DNA from: Photobacterium carnosum
GTDB taxonomy: Bacteria; Pseudomonadota; Gammaproteobacteria; Enterobacterales; Vibrionaceae
DNA: 64,000 bases
Assembly: GCF_002849605.1 (NCBI RefSeq)
Contig: NZ_NPIB01000002.1
Location: 201,646-265,645 of the forward strand
Direction: 5' to 3'
Numbering within the stretch: the first letter of the stretch is position 1; each line of letters opens with the position of its first letter. Shown here in pieces: positions 54,464 to 62,964 of the stretch. The position numbers were made by a program, and so were the translations under genes. The notes below the pieces were generated by a model. It was given only the letters and a program-made list of their open reading frames with translations. It ran no database searches and was not told where the DNA came from.

Positions 54464-56305
54464 ATGGTGGGTCTCACCGAAGATCAAAAATTAGTTGCTG
54501 AAAGTGATGGTTATACTATGTGCTGCGCACTGCCTGGCAGTGGTAAAAGTCATACGATTGTGGAGTTAACCAAAAATCTGCTTAGTAAAGACAAGAAAAA
54601 TAAAGTGCTACTTATTACGTTTACTCGTGCTGCGGCTGCTGAGCTAACTGAACGACTAAATGAAAGGTTGGGGAACGACGCTTATAGAGCAACAGCTTCT
54701 ACTTTTGATTCGATCTATGGGCAACAAGTTAAATGTTTAAACGGTAAGCGAAAAAGAAGAACTATCGTTGGTGGCGAACAATTTAATTTTATTGAACGAG
54801 CAATAAGATACTGTTCGCTAAATGATATGGGAGTTGAAGATGCTAGGTTTCATATTGATTATTACGGTCGGATGATCGAACCAAAACCCATACAAAATGA
54901 TCCAACAGCCGAAGGGTGGCAAGTTTATAGTTCTTACATGAAATTACTTCAGCAAAATAATATGCAAGATTTTAATCTAATAGCAAGAGAGGCATATTTA
55001 GGTGTTGAAACTGGACGAATTGAGCCGTGGGATTGTACTCACATGCTCGTTGATGAGTTTCAGGATACCTCTGATATGCAATATGGTTGGATTCGCGTTC
55101 ATGGGGAGTCTGGGATAAATATTACAGTCGTTGGTGACGATGATCAGTCGATTTATTCTTGGCGAGGGGCGCTTGGCTATGAAAACATGGTCACTTTTCA
55201 ACAGGATTTTGATGCGAAAGGTTATGTGTTGAAAAAATGTTTTCGTTGCCGTCCAGAAATACTCGCGGCTGCTAGAAAGGTTATTGAGTACAATAGTGCG
55301 CGTGTTTATAAAGAAATGGAAAGCACTCGAGAGGCTGGTGGTATTGTAAAAGTTCAAGGGTATCTCACTGAGATAGATGAACTCCAAGGTCTATTGGATG
55401 CTATTAACGGTGATAACAGACAGTGGGCTGTATTGTCGCGTACTAATAAAATTTTAGATAAGGTTGAATTGATGTTAAAAGTCAATGAAATACCTTATGT
55501 TCGCTTAGGCTCTAAAAATTTATGGGACGATAATATTGCTAATATTTTTCTTAAAATTCTATGGTCTATAGTGCGACCAAAAGATAAGAGATTTATTGGT
55601 GAGATCTTGGGGTGGTTAGGTGAAGATGAACAGGATATTCAGTTAATTATTCGTGCCTTGACACATTTTAAACCCTCCTTTGGTGAGTGGATGCCTGACG
55701 CTACTTTGCAGTGGTCATCAGTGTCACAAACATTGCATGAAAAGTGGATGTTATGGGGTACTGATTGTAGTGGCAAAATACGAATTGAAGGACGAATAAA
55801 GCAGATTGTTGATTTATTGAAAGAAGGTCGTAAATCGAAGGGTCCTGAAGCTAAGTTTTTAGATATTCTAGGTGGTATATTAACAGGCATGAAAGCTGAG
55901 TTATCTTTTTGTGAACGAGTAGAAATATTAGCTAAAAATCTGGCACCGAGTACGGGAGTTAAACCTGACGAGGGTACTAAGACAGGTATCGTAACATTGG
56001 CGAGCCTGCATTCTTCAAAAGGTTTACAGTGGACACAAGTTTGGATGTTAGCTAGTAACCAAGGAGTCTGTCCGTCAACTAGGGCATTAAGTGATGGAGA
56101 GGTTGCTGTAAGTGAGGAACGACGGTTATTCTACGTTGGTATGACTCGTGCTGTCGATGAACTACGATTATCGTTTAACTACAACCCCGAGCAGGGGACT
56201 GGCGAAAAAAAACCGCCATCACAATTTTTGGGTGAAGGTTTTCCAACTGAAGTTATTGGATTAATAGAAAAATTAAAAGAACAAGCAAAAAATAGTGAAA
56301 ATTGA
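54464..56305 (+). CDS. UvrD/Rep-family SF1 DNA helicase
   Basis: The 613-residue protein carries the SF1A motifs in order: Q-motif LTEDQKLV, Walker A ALPGSGKSHT (residues 22-31), motif Ia FTRAAAAEL, Walker B LVDEFQDTSDMQ, motif III VVGDDDQSIYSWRGA, motif V LASLHSSKGLQW and motif VI RRLFYVGMTRA. It is shorter than UvrD (720 aa), with a reduced 2B region. Plasmid-borne members are thought to help processing or repair of incoming DNA. The position upstream of ssb puts it in a DNA-metabolism block. RBS is TTGAGAG-like before the ATG. Confidence 0.92.
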   Translation: MVGLTEDQKLVAESDGYTMCCALPGSGKSHTIVELTKNLLSKDKKNKVLLITFTRAAAAELTERLNERLGNDAYRATASTFDSIYGQQVKCLNGKRKRRTIVGGEQFNFIERAIRYCSLNDMGVEDARFHIDYYGRMIEPKPIQNDPTAEGWQVYSSYMKLLQQNNMQDFNLIAREAYLGVETGRIEPWDCTHMLVDEFQDTSDMQYGWIRVHGESGINITVVGDDDQSIYSWRGALGYENMVTFQQDFDAKGYVLKKCFRCRPEILAAARKVIEYNSARVYKEMESTREAGGIVKVQGYLTEIDELQGLLDAINGDNRQWAVLSRTNKILDKVELMLKVNEIPYVRLGSKNLWDDNIANIFLKILWSIVRPKDKRFIGEILGWLGEDEQDIQLIIRALTHFKPSFGEWMPDATLQWSSVSQTLHEKWMLWGTDCSGKIRIEGRIKQIVDLLKEGRKSKGPEAKFLDILGGILTGMKAELSFCERVEILAKNLAPSTGVKPDEGTKTGIVTLASLHSSKGLQWTQVWMLASNQGVCPSTRALSDGEVAVSEERRLFYVGMTRAVDELRLSFNYNPEQGTGEKKPPSQFLGEGFPTEVIGLIEKLKEQAKNSEN

Positions 56306-56556
56306 TAGTTTTTGTTGAACTTTTATCTTTATCTTACATGTCAAAGTTTATTGTTGACTTATTGTGTCCCCACTTATATATTACATCGCATATAGCGCAA
56401 ATATAGCGTTGGTGATTATAATTCACCGTCTTAGCAGTTTGTTTAGTACCTCGTTAAATCGAGTGGAACACAAAGAGGCTAATGCCACCGCAAAGCGGGG
56501 TAACAATTATTTATCCCCATACATTGACGTGTAGATGGAAGATAAAATAGAGCTAG

Positions 56557-56610
56557 CACAGTAAGCATTAATTATCATTTATGCCTTTTTGATAGTTATT
56601 GCTTACTGTG
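56557..56610. repeat. Long imperfect inverted repeat (21 bp, 2 mismatches)
   Basis: CACAGTAAGCATTAATTATC continues to 56,577 and is mirrored at 56,590-56,610 with a 12-base loop. Pairing is 19 of 21. No poly-T tail follows, which argues against a simple terminator. Confidence 0.85.
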
Positions 56611-56632
56611 TATTTCTCGATGTTGTTGTTAT

Positions 56633-56672
56633 GATTGGTTATAAGTTTTATTTATAGAAGTTATAACCAATC
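56633..56672. repeat. Perfect 12-bp inverted repeat
   Basis: GATTGGTTATAA (56,633-56,644) and TTATAACCAATC (56,661-56,672) enclose a 16-base AT-rich loop. It lies 23 bp after the longer hairpin. Confidence 0.85.
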
Positions 56673-57134
56673 GTTGCGGTAATAAGATTAGCTCGACATA
56701 CCTAATTTATTGCGTCCTGCAATGATGAACGAAACCATAATCATTCATTTTTATCTCTGCTTTTTTTAATTTTTAAATTAAAACCAGCCTTTCATTCCAT
56801 ATCTTTTGGACACTGATTGTTGATATTTTATGTATGATCCGCGATAGCCTAACTTGATATCTTTTCAAACTTGGCACTTCCTATCTTTGGTCGTCAAAAT
56901 CGCACAAAAGTAACCTAACTCATTACTTAAATCATCGAGTTAATAAAAAGTCTTAGATCAACTTTTAAAATATTGTATCTAATCAACCTAGTTTATTATT
57001 CAAAATAAACTCAAAACTAACCAATTGCTTTAAATCACTACTTTTAGGTATTGCTAACACTTTACCTTTTGGTGGATTGTTGCTTTTTATCTGAATTGTT
57101 GTGCTTTATTGCTAACTTTTCGGACTAAAAAACA

Positions 57135-58097
57135 ATGATAAAATTTAACTGCAATACAATTACATTTGGTGGAACTCTTGGTAAAGATTTAGAAGTAAAA
57201 GATGGCACAAATGGATCTAAACCTTTTGGCTTCGTTTCATGTGTACAAACTACTTCTTGGTCTAACAATCAAGGTGGTTTTAACGAGCGCGCTACATGGA
57301 TGACATTGAAATTTAATGACAGCATGATACAAAAAATCGATCGTAATGGTGGTTTTTTTAAAGGCGATGAAGTTATTGTTGAAGGTTATTTAGTACAACG
57401 GAAAGGAACAAATAACAATACTATTATTGAGATTCAAGTTCAAAATGTTATTGCTCATTTGCCTAAAGCCATTCGTGATCTTGCTAAACAATCTGGATAC
57501 AATGCACCTGCTCAACCTGTTTACCCTGCTCAACCTGTTCAACAACAGCAGCAATATAGCCAACCTGTTCAACAACAGCAGCAATATAGCCAACCTGTTC
57601 AACAACAGCAGCCGCAATGTAGCCAACCAGTTCAACAACAATTTATACAACAACAACAATTTGTACCTCAGCAACCTGTTCAACAACAGCAGCAGCAATA
57701 TAGCCAACCTGTTCAACAACAGCAGCCACAATATAGCCAACCTGTTCAACAACAGCAGCAGCAATATAGCCAACCTGTTCAACAACAGCAGCAGCAATAT
57801 AGCCAACCTGTTCAACAACAGCAGACGCAATATAATAGCCAACCTGTTCAACAACAGCAGCAGCAATATAGCCAACCTGAAAATAATCAGCAGCAGCAAT
57901 ATTCGCAGCCAACTACTAATGTACAAAGTGAACAGCCAACTCCCACAGCAGCAGAAACTATAAACCAAGATGCTCCCGAACAAGGACATCCCAGGCAAAG
58001 TTCAGCGCAAGTGGTATCAATTCAAGTAGATAAACCTCAGCAACCTGTTGATGATTGGTTTAATACTGATTTTTATGGTGGCAGTCGAAGTTTATAA
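57135..58097 (+). CDS. ssb: Single-stranded DNA-binding protein with Q-rich tail
   Basis: The 320-residue protein begins with an OB-fold like that of SSB (residues 1-115: NTITFGGTLGKDLEVKD, ATWMTLKFND, GDEVIVEGYLVQRKG). Residues about 130-255 are a low-complexity tail built from PVQQQQQQYSQ-type units. The end (PVDDWFNTDFYGGSRSL) has acidic and aromatic residues but not the classical DDDIPF tip. Plasmid SSBs coat incoming single strands during conjugation. The tail is far longer than that of E. coli SSB (178 aa in total) and looks prion-like. Confidence 0.82.
   Translation: MIKFNCNTITFGGTLGKDLEVKDGTNGSKPFGFVSCVQTTSWSNNQGGFNERATWMTLKFNDSMIQKIDRNGGFFKGDEVIVEGYLVQRKGTNNNTIIEIQVQNVIAHLPKAIRDLAKQSGYNAPAQPVYPAQPVQQQQQYSQPVQQQQQYSQPVQQQQPQCSQPVQQQFIQQQQFVPQQPVQQQQQQYSQPVQQQQPQYSQPVQQQQQQYSQPVQQQQQQYSQPVQQQQTQYNSQPVQQQQQQYSQPENNQQQQYSQPTTNVQSEQPTPTAAETINQDAPEQGHPRQSSAQVVSIQVDKPQQPVDDWFNTDFYGGSRSL
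57531..57900 (+). repeat. Tandem coding repeats in the ssb tail
   Basis: About ten copies of a 30-36 bp unit beginning CAACCTGTTCAACAACAGCA encode PVQQQQ(Q)QYSQ. Unit length varies by single CAG codons, consistent with slippage. Confidence 0.93.
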
Positions 58098-58135
58098 TAT
58101 TCGTATCACTTTATTGTTGTTAACTAACTAAAATT

Positions 58136-58165
58136 CCCTCGGAATAAATTAATTATTCCTTAGGG
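58136..58165 (+). ncRNA. Gene-junction stem-loop 1 (after ssb)
   Basis: CCCT-C-GGAATAA pairs with TTATTCC-TT-AGGG around a short loop. It is the first of five similar CCC...GGG hairpins between genes from 58 to 63 kb. Confidence 0.6.
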
Positions 58166-58213
58166 GGTATTGATTTATTTTGATGGTCTTACTAACTTTT
58201 CGAGATTAAATCA

Positions 58214-58414
58214 ATGCAAAATACAACTATCGATTCTCAAGACATATCATCTGTTAAAGTTCCAAAATCTATTTCTGCATACCTAAAACGTAGAGCTAAC
58301 AAATTACATCGTAAGTCTATGACCGCAAAAAGTAATGCTGTTAAATCTCGTCTTTCTACTGATGCAAGCCGCACTCGTAAATACGCCAATGAAATTTATT
58401 TTTCTTGGAGTTAA
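58214..58414 (+). CDS. Small basic hypothetical protein
   Basis: The 66-residue product is highly basic, with VPKSISAYLKRRANKLHRKS in the first half and RTRKYANEI near its end. It follows a CTAACTTTTCG box that is also found before ssb. No family is recognised; DNA or RNA binding is possible from the charge. It is followed at once by the next small gene. Confidence 0.55.
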   Translation: MQNTTIDSQDISSVKVPKSISAYLKRRANKLHRKSMTAKSNAVKSRLSTDASRTRKYANEIYFSWS

Positions 58415-58416
58415 TT

Positions 58417-58659
58417 ATGTCCAGTGTGATGTTTGAATTAGCGAAACAAGTAGGTGGAAAAACTCATTTTTATGAATCTTATGAAAATGAATCAGGCTCG
58501 TTAAAAAAATCAATTTTTTTCTCTAGCATGAATACCAAGCGATTTGTAGTAACTGAACAACGATATAACAATATACGACGATTTTTAGGTGTTGAAGATG
58601 TATCTGAGTATTCCCTTAGTGATCTTAAAATATCTGTTAAACGTAGCCTATTAAACTAA
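58417..58659 (+). CDS. Small hypothetical protein
   Basis: The 80-residue frame is taken from ATG 58,417, behind TTGGAGTTAATT, two bases after the upstream stop. The product (FELAKQVGGKTHFYESYENE...) has no recognised motif. Tight spacing with its neighbours suggests one transcript. Confidence 0.55.
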   Translation: MSSVMFELAKQVGGKTHFYESYENESGSLKKSIFFSSMNTKRFVVTEQRYNNIRRFLGVEDVSEYSLSDLKISVKRSLLN

Positions 58660-58674
58660 ATTGAGAATAAATAA

Positions 58675-58953
58675 ATGAATAAACTTATCTGTGTTAAAAA
58701 AGAAGCTGTTATCAAACAATCGGAAATGAAAGCTTGCTTATTGAACGTTCGTGATTTTAATGAATTTGTTTCAATTGCTGATGATACACAATACGATTTT
58801 TTGAACGGCTATATTGTTGACATTAAAGAAACTTATAAGCGTTGTACTGAATCAGTTATTACTCTGTTTACCAATTTATTGTGTAAGCGTTTAAATAAAT
58901 CAATTGATGAAGTAAAAGCTATAGATTTTATTATAGTCGATCTTTGTTTTTAA
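58675..58953 (+). CDS. Small hypothetical protein
   Basis: The 92-residue product starts 15 bp after the previous stop with a weak GAGAAT upstream. Sequence such as CVKKEAVIKQSEMKACLLNV gives no family match from memory. It is the last gene before the second stem-loop. Confidence 0.5.
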   Translation: MNKLICVKKEAVIKQSEMKACLLNVRDFNEFVSIADDTQYDFLNGYIVDIKETYKRCTESVITLFTNLLCKRLNKSIDEVKAIDFIIVDLCF

Positions 58954-58980
58954 CTTTATAAGCTATTAATTACCAATGCA

Positions 58981-59010
58981 CTCGGGATTAACATATTAAT
59001 CCTGACGGGT
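58981..59010 (+). ncRNA. Gene-junction stem-loop 2
   Basis: GGATTAA pairs with TTAATCC around CATA, and outer bases CTCG / TGACGGG add partial pairing. It lies upstream of the 286-aa gene, followed by TTATTTGTTTTTCC. Confidence 0.55.
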
Positions 59011-59056
59011 TATTTGTTTTTCCTTTTGTGCTTTTACCGCACCTGGAGGAATAACA

Positions 59057-59917
59057 ATGACTACTCAAATTACTACACAGCAATCAATCTTCGATTTTTC
59101 ATCTGAATTAAATACATCAATTCAAGTTCAAAAAAATCCAATTAAAGTTAAAAAATCCATTCAAAAAACTAATGTTATTAATCTTGTTGAAACTGATACT
59201 TGTGTTCTTAGTGAAACTATTAAGAATTCTAAAGTTATCGTTAAAACAGATTATAAAAATGCATCAAGTTCTTTGCCAGATCATCATCTTTTACTATGTG
59301 ATGGTTTTAATGGAAAGACAGATACTCTGACTTTAAATTGGACGGAAGATGATATTAATAAATTATGGACCGGAATGTTAACTGAGTATTTTTCGTTACT
59401 TAATTACGCAAAAGAAACATCGTCAGATCGTCAAGATATTCTTCGTTGGATGTCTACTGATTCATTTGATGTTGTTTGTACTCACTTAAATCTTAACGCT
59501 AATGACTTACGAATTGGTTTGTTTCAAGCATTGGATAACAAAGATAGAGAACGTAAATTAGATACTATTAATAATGGTATTTTAACGTTTAACCGCTCTG
59601 TTAAATCTATGATGCTTGACCTGCAAATCACGAGCAAGGAATTAAATAGTCGTTTTAATATTAATAAGTTATCTAATTCTTTTATTACTCGTATTACTAA
59701 ATGTAAACAAAGTAAGAAGAAGAAAGAGTTTATTAATGATGTAAATTCGCAAGAGTTTAAAAACTACTGTATGTCCATCAACCTTAATAGTTCTGCTGTT
59801 ATAAATAAGGTAAATGATGCGCTAGGTAAAATTAACACTGGAGAACTAGAAGAAATTAATTCTGATTTTGGTTACCAGCGTTTTACTCGTCACTCACTAG
59901 AAGATTTTATTTCTTAA
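59057..59917 (+). CDS. Hypothetical protein in the leading-region block
   Basis: The 286-residue product has a strong ribosome binding site (GGAGGAATAACA). It is Asn/Ser/Lys-rich, helical in its second half, and contains no motif that I recognise. It starts with TTQITTQQSIFDFSSELN. It lies between two stem-loops, upstream of the CobS-like ATPase. A DNA-metabolism role is inferred only from neighbours. Confidence 0.6.
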   Translation: MTTQITTQQSIFDFSSELNTSIQVQKNPIKVKKSIQKTNVINLVETDTCVLSETIKNSKVIVKTDYKNASSSLPDHHLLLCDGFNGKTDTLTLNWTEDDINKLWTGMLTEYFSLLNYAKETSSDRQDILRWMSTDSFDVVCTHLNLNANDLRIGLFQALDNKDRERKLDTINNGILTFNRSVKSMMLDLQITSKELNSRFNINKLSNSFITRITKCKQSKKKKEFINDVNSQEFKNYCMSINLNSSAVINKVNDALGKINTGELEEINSDFGYQRFTRHSLEDFIS

Positions 59918-59960
59918 TTTTTTAGTAAGTAACATACCGCTTCATTTCTTTATTACTAAT

Positions 59961-59997
59961 CCTCATGGGTAAGTGCTATACACATTATCCATTAGGG
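59961..59997 (+). ncRNA. Gene-junction stem-loop 3
   Basis: GGGTAA pairs with TTATCC, flanked by CCT and AGGG. It precedes the CobS-like gene by about 60 bp. Confidence 0.5.
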
Positions 59998-60055
59998 TAG
60001 TTGTATGTGCATTTTATCCATGAGTAAAAAATACATTTACCAAGGAAATTTTAAA

Positions 60056-61261
60056 ATGACAACTACAACTACTCAAACTAAAGCAGTTATCGATACTACC
60101 GTTCCTGTTGCTAACGCTCTTCCATCAGTGATCACTAAAGAATATGCACACGCTCTACCAATTGATGAACTTGTAGCTCTTCTTGAACTCAAGGATCCAG
60201 AAATTGAAGATGTTGTATATTCTGACCCACGTTGGAATGAAATGGTAACAGTGGATGCTGGTGAATTGTTTGATATTATCCCCAAAGGTGCGGTTCGTAT
60301 TAAACAACGTAAATATCGTCATCCTAAATGTGTTGCTTCAAATCCGTTTTATATTCCTCAGCGTGATGTTTTACGTCGTGTACTTGGCTGGTGGTGTGCT
60401 CCTGAGCGTCCATTAAGTCTTTACCTTTATGGTGAAACAGGTACAGGTAAAACGGAAATGATTCAATATTTTGCGGATAAACTTAACTGGCCTGTGTCTA
60501 TCATGCAAGTGACAGAATACAGTCGCTCAGATAAGGCCCAAGGCTCTTATGTGCTCCACAATGGTAAAACTCCATTTCATTATGGTCCTGTAGCTCAAAG
60601 CATGAAATATGGCTGGTGTCTAATTCTTGATGAACTAGATAAGGGTAACGGTGATTTTCATTGTAAGTTACATAATCCAGTTGAAGGCAAACCAATGCAA
60701 ATTGATGACACTGGTGAGATTATTCTTCCAGCAGAAGGTTATCGTTGCGTAGGCACCGGCAACACATCCGGTGGCGGCGATATTTCTGGGAGATATTTAA
60801 CGTCAAACCGTATGGATGAAGCTTTCCGTCGCCGTTTTGGTGTCGTTAAGTGTGATTACCCCGCTTATGATATTGAATGTGCGATATTAACAAGTCGAAA
60901 TAATCCAGATAGTCCAATTTCGAAAAAAACGATCCGTCGTATGTGCCGTTTTGCAACAGAAATCCGCAAAGCGTTACAGGCACCAGAAATTGAAGCAAAA
61001 TGTACAACTCCTGAAGAACTTGCATCAGCTAAACTTCCAGTGGAACGTTTAGGTTGTGCTTTTTCTACTCGTATTCTTGTCGCTTGGCATCAATATATTA
61101 TGGTTTTCGGTCGTCAATTCACTCCATTAATTGAATCATTTAATTTTGTTTTTGGAGAATCGTTAGATGAGGAAGATCGCCCTGCTGTATTTGCAATTTT
61201 GCAACGCATCTTTGGTGAATCAATTAATCATGCTGACGAGTGGACTGAAGAAAAAAAGTAA
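60056..61261 (+). CDS. cobS: CobS-like AAA+ ATPase (MoxR/NorQ group)
   Basis: The start at 60,056 follows AAGGAA; an earlier ATG at 60,005 has no such site. The 401-residue ATPase has Walker A GETGTGKTEM, Walker B LILDELDKGNG, a sensor-like VGTGNTSGGGDISGRY and an arginine finger near DEAFRRRF. CobS-like ATPases on MOB-H plasmids and ICEs work with a VWA partner, here two genes downstream. The frame ends ...TEEKK at TAA 61,259, immediately behind an A_AAA_AAG heptamer, and an open frame continues at -1. Confidence 0.87.
   Translation: MTTTTTQTKAVIDTTVPVANALPSVITKEYAHALPIDELVALLELKDPEIEDVVYSDPRWNEMVTVDAGELFDIIPKGAVRIKQRKYRHPKCVASNPFYIPQRDVLRRVLGWWCAPERPLSLYLYGETGTGKTEMIQYFADKLNWPVSIMQVTEYSRSDKAQGSYVLHNGKTPFHYGPVAQSMKYGWCLILDELDKGNGDFHCKLHNPVEGKPMQIDDTGEIILPAEGYRCVGTGNTSGGGDISGRYLTSNRMDEAFRRRFGVVKCDYPAYDIECAILTSRNNPDSPISKKTIRRMCRFATEIRKALQAPEIEAKCTTPEELASAKLPVERLGCAFSTRILVAWHQYIMVFGRQFTPLIESFNFVFGESLDEEDRPAVFAILQRIFGESINHADEWTEEKK
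61252..61258 (+). promoter_or_regulatory. Candidate -1 ribosomal frameshift site (A_AAA_AAG)
   Basis: The heptamer A AAA AAG sits in frame directly before the stop codon of the CobS-like gene and is identical to the dnaX slippery site. Slipping by -1 enters an open frame that has no start codon and runs to 61,608. No clear downstream pseudoknot is visible. Confidence 0.5.
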
Positions 61262-61608
61262 GTAAAGGAGAAGATGAAGATGAAGGTTTTGAATATCCAT
61301 GTTCACCATTGCAAGATGTTAGCTCATTATATTTTAATGGCTATAAATGTAATGTAAATGGGAAGGATAAGCTTTGGTACATCGCATTTGATAGTCGTGG
61401 TGTGCATACATTTTATTCTGATCCTGAAACACTTGATTCATTAATTTATTATCATAAATCATATGCTGAATTCATTAAGCCTCACGTGAATTCTATGGAT
61501 TTGATATTAAAGTATGTGGATAAAAAAATAAGTGAAAAAGTTAAGAAAGGTTATGTGTTAGAGAATGCAACCGCTTCTTATGACATACCGACTAACTCAT
61601 TCATTTAG
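61262..61608 (+). CDS. Open frame continuing the ATPase in -1 (possible frameshift extension)
   Basis: Reading in -1 from the slippery site gives VSKGEDEDEGFEYPCSPLQD, then SSLYFNGYKCNVNGKDKLWY and on to NSFI, about 117 residues. No ATG is available; the only internal start candidate is TTG 61,309, which lacks a ribosome binding site. AGGAG at 61,266 serves only a 27-codon ATG frame (61,274) in another phase. The acidic linker followed by a compact domain reads as genuine protein. It is either a frameshift-made C-terminal domain or a gene separated by an A-run indel. Confidence 0.55.
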
Positions 61609-61637
61609 CTTTAAATTAAACTTAATTAGTAACATCG

Positions 61638-61667
61638 CCCATCAGGACAACAAACAATCCTGACGGG
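61638..61667 (+). ncRNA. Gene-junction stem-loop 4
   Basis: CCCATCAGGA pairs with TCCTGACGGG (one mismatch) around a ten-base A-rich loop. It is the clearest of the series and lies 50 bp before the DUF3150-like start. Confidence 0.7.
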
Positions 61668-61717
61668 ATAAGTTTGTCGTTTTGTTGGGCTTCTTTTTTT
61701 TAATGGAGGAACTCAAA

Positions 61718-62944
61718 ATGACAAATTTTACTAACAACGTAAACCCACTAGATCCGAATGGTTCTATCGTTGCATCTGCAGATCAAAATGCAAAAGATAT
61801 TGGTGAACGTTACACTCGTTTGAAAAATGGCTGTGTGCAAGTTGGTTATGATATTAATAACTGGTCGGGTACTAAGACATTAACGAAGGCGAATGTGCGA
61901 GTTTATGATGATAGCGGTGCTTTAGTTGAGTTAGATAGCGACATGGCAACCCCTGGACGTAAGGCACTTCTTAGTAAAGAGAGTTTATCTTTTACTAATA
62001 AGTATACTGTTCGAATGGGTCGATTGTTTGCTAAATATGGAGTTAAATTTTGCGGCAACTGGTTAGTTCCTGATGATTTATTACCACAATTAATGTTAGA
62101 AGCTAATGTTCAAGTAAATGAATATTACGATTGCGTTAATAATTTCTGCCATAACTATGAGCATCTTATTCAAGAATGGGTTACTAAACATCCTAGTTTA
62201 GCTAATGTTATTCGTGAAGATATGTTGAGCGTAAAAGAGGTTGAACGTAAATTCAAATTGAAAGTTTATCCTCCAATTCGTATCGCACCGAAAGATGTTA
62301 ATGATATGGAAGAGTTACTTGATGAAGCTACTGATGGTGTTTGGCAAAGTATTAGTAAAGAAGCGTTGGATATTATAGATACTTCATTAACTGTACGAAC
62401 TGGCAAACTAAAAGGTACTTTAAAAGATGAATGTGGTCATAGTGTAGTAGGGAAGCAGTTAAAACGGTTACGAGATAAAGTTAATTCTTTGTCTATGATT
62501 AATGAGGATTTTGATGGCCTTGTTGATGTATTAGACGATTTAATGAAAAATGCATTACCTGACTCTGGACGTATTATTGGTGAACATTTCAAAACATTAT
62601 TAGTTTATGTTGAAATGCTTTCTGATCCTAAACGTGCACAACTTCAAGCTAAAGGAATTAATCAAATCTCAAGTTTACTTGCTTCAGATCTTGATTATGA
62701 CGCTTCTGCGGAGGTTGTTGATAATGTTGTAGGCGTTATAAAAACTCAACCTGTTGCAGTTGAACCTCAACCTGTTGCAGTTGAACCTCAACCTGTTGCA
62801 GTTGAACCTCAACCTGTAGTAGTTGAACCACAACCTGTAGTTGCTGATGTCGAAATCAATAATCTTCGTGATTCTTTGATTTCAATTGAAGATGAACCAG
62901 AAGATGTTGACGATTTTGTTACAACAGAAGGTTTCTTCTTCTAA
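61718..62944 (+). CDS. DUF3150-like plasmid protein
   Basis: The start at 61,718 follows GGAGG by eight bases. The 408-residue product is helical, with a conserved-looking MGRLFAKYGVKFCGNWLVPD and EVERKFKLKVYPPIRIAPKD. Its setting between a CobS-like ATPase and a VWA/CobT-like protein matches the DUF3150 gene of IncC/SXT-type backbones. Near the C terminus four or five copies of PQPVAVE form a spacer before an acidic end. Function is unknown; it probably joins the ATPase-VWA complex. Confidence 0.65.
   Translation: MTNFTNNVNPLDPNGSIVASADQNAKDIGERYTRLKNGCVQVGYDINNWSGTKTLTKANVRVYDDSGALVELDSDMATPGRKALLSKESLSFTNKYTVRMGRLFAKYGVKFCGNWLVPDDLLPQLMLEANVQVNEYYDCVNNFCHNYEHLIQEWVTKHPSLANVIREDMLSVKEVERKFKLKVYPPIRIAPKDVNDMEELLDEATDGVWQSISKEALDIIDTSLTVRTGKLKGTLKDECGHSVVGKQLKRLRDKVNSLSMINEDFDGLVDVLDDLMKNALPDSGRIIGEHFKTLLVYVEMLSDPKRAQLQAKGINQISSLLASDLDYDASAEVVDNVVGVIKTQPVAVEPQPVAVEPQPVAVEPQPVVVEPQPVVADVEINNLRDSLISIEDEPEDVDDFVTTEGFFF
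62746..62838 (+). repeat. 21-bp coding repeats (PQPVAVE)
   Basis: Four to five tandem copies of a 21-bp unit (CAACCTGTTGCAGTTGAACC plus one base) with small substitutions encode PQPVAVE/PQPVVVE near the end of the DUF3150-like protein. Confidence 0.9.
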
Positions 62945-62964
62945 TTAGCTCCATAAACTAACAG

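Larger units (their letters stand above)
56306..57134. other. Hairpin-rich non-coding region upstream of ssb
   Basis: These 829 bp hold no supported gene but contain several stem-loops. GGGGTAA/TTATCCCC lies at 56,497-56,518, next to CCGCAAAGCGG. A 21-bp inverted repeat with two mismatches (56,557-56,577 and 56,590-56,610, halves starting CACAGTAAGCA) follows. A perfect 12-bp repeat GATTGGTTATAA / TTATAACCAATC is at 56,633-56,672. None ends in a good T-run. An origin of transfer, a single-strand promoter or a structured RNA are possible. Confidence 0.55.

Noticed and set aside
56455..56520. Riboswitch-like stretch (GTGGAACACAAAGAGGC ... CCGCAAAGCGGGG)
   Set aside because: It loosely recalls a GEMM or cobalamin element, but the conserved core bases do not line up and no matching regulated gene follows. 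It is kept only as part of the hairpin-rich region.
57390..57998. Long frames in two other phases over the ssb tail (Leu-rich and Ala/Val-rich)
   Set aside because: CAG/CAA repeats give long open frames in any phase. The products are pure low complexity, while the SSB frame has a real OB-fold.
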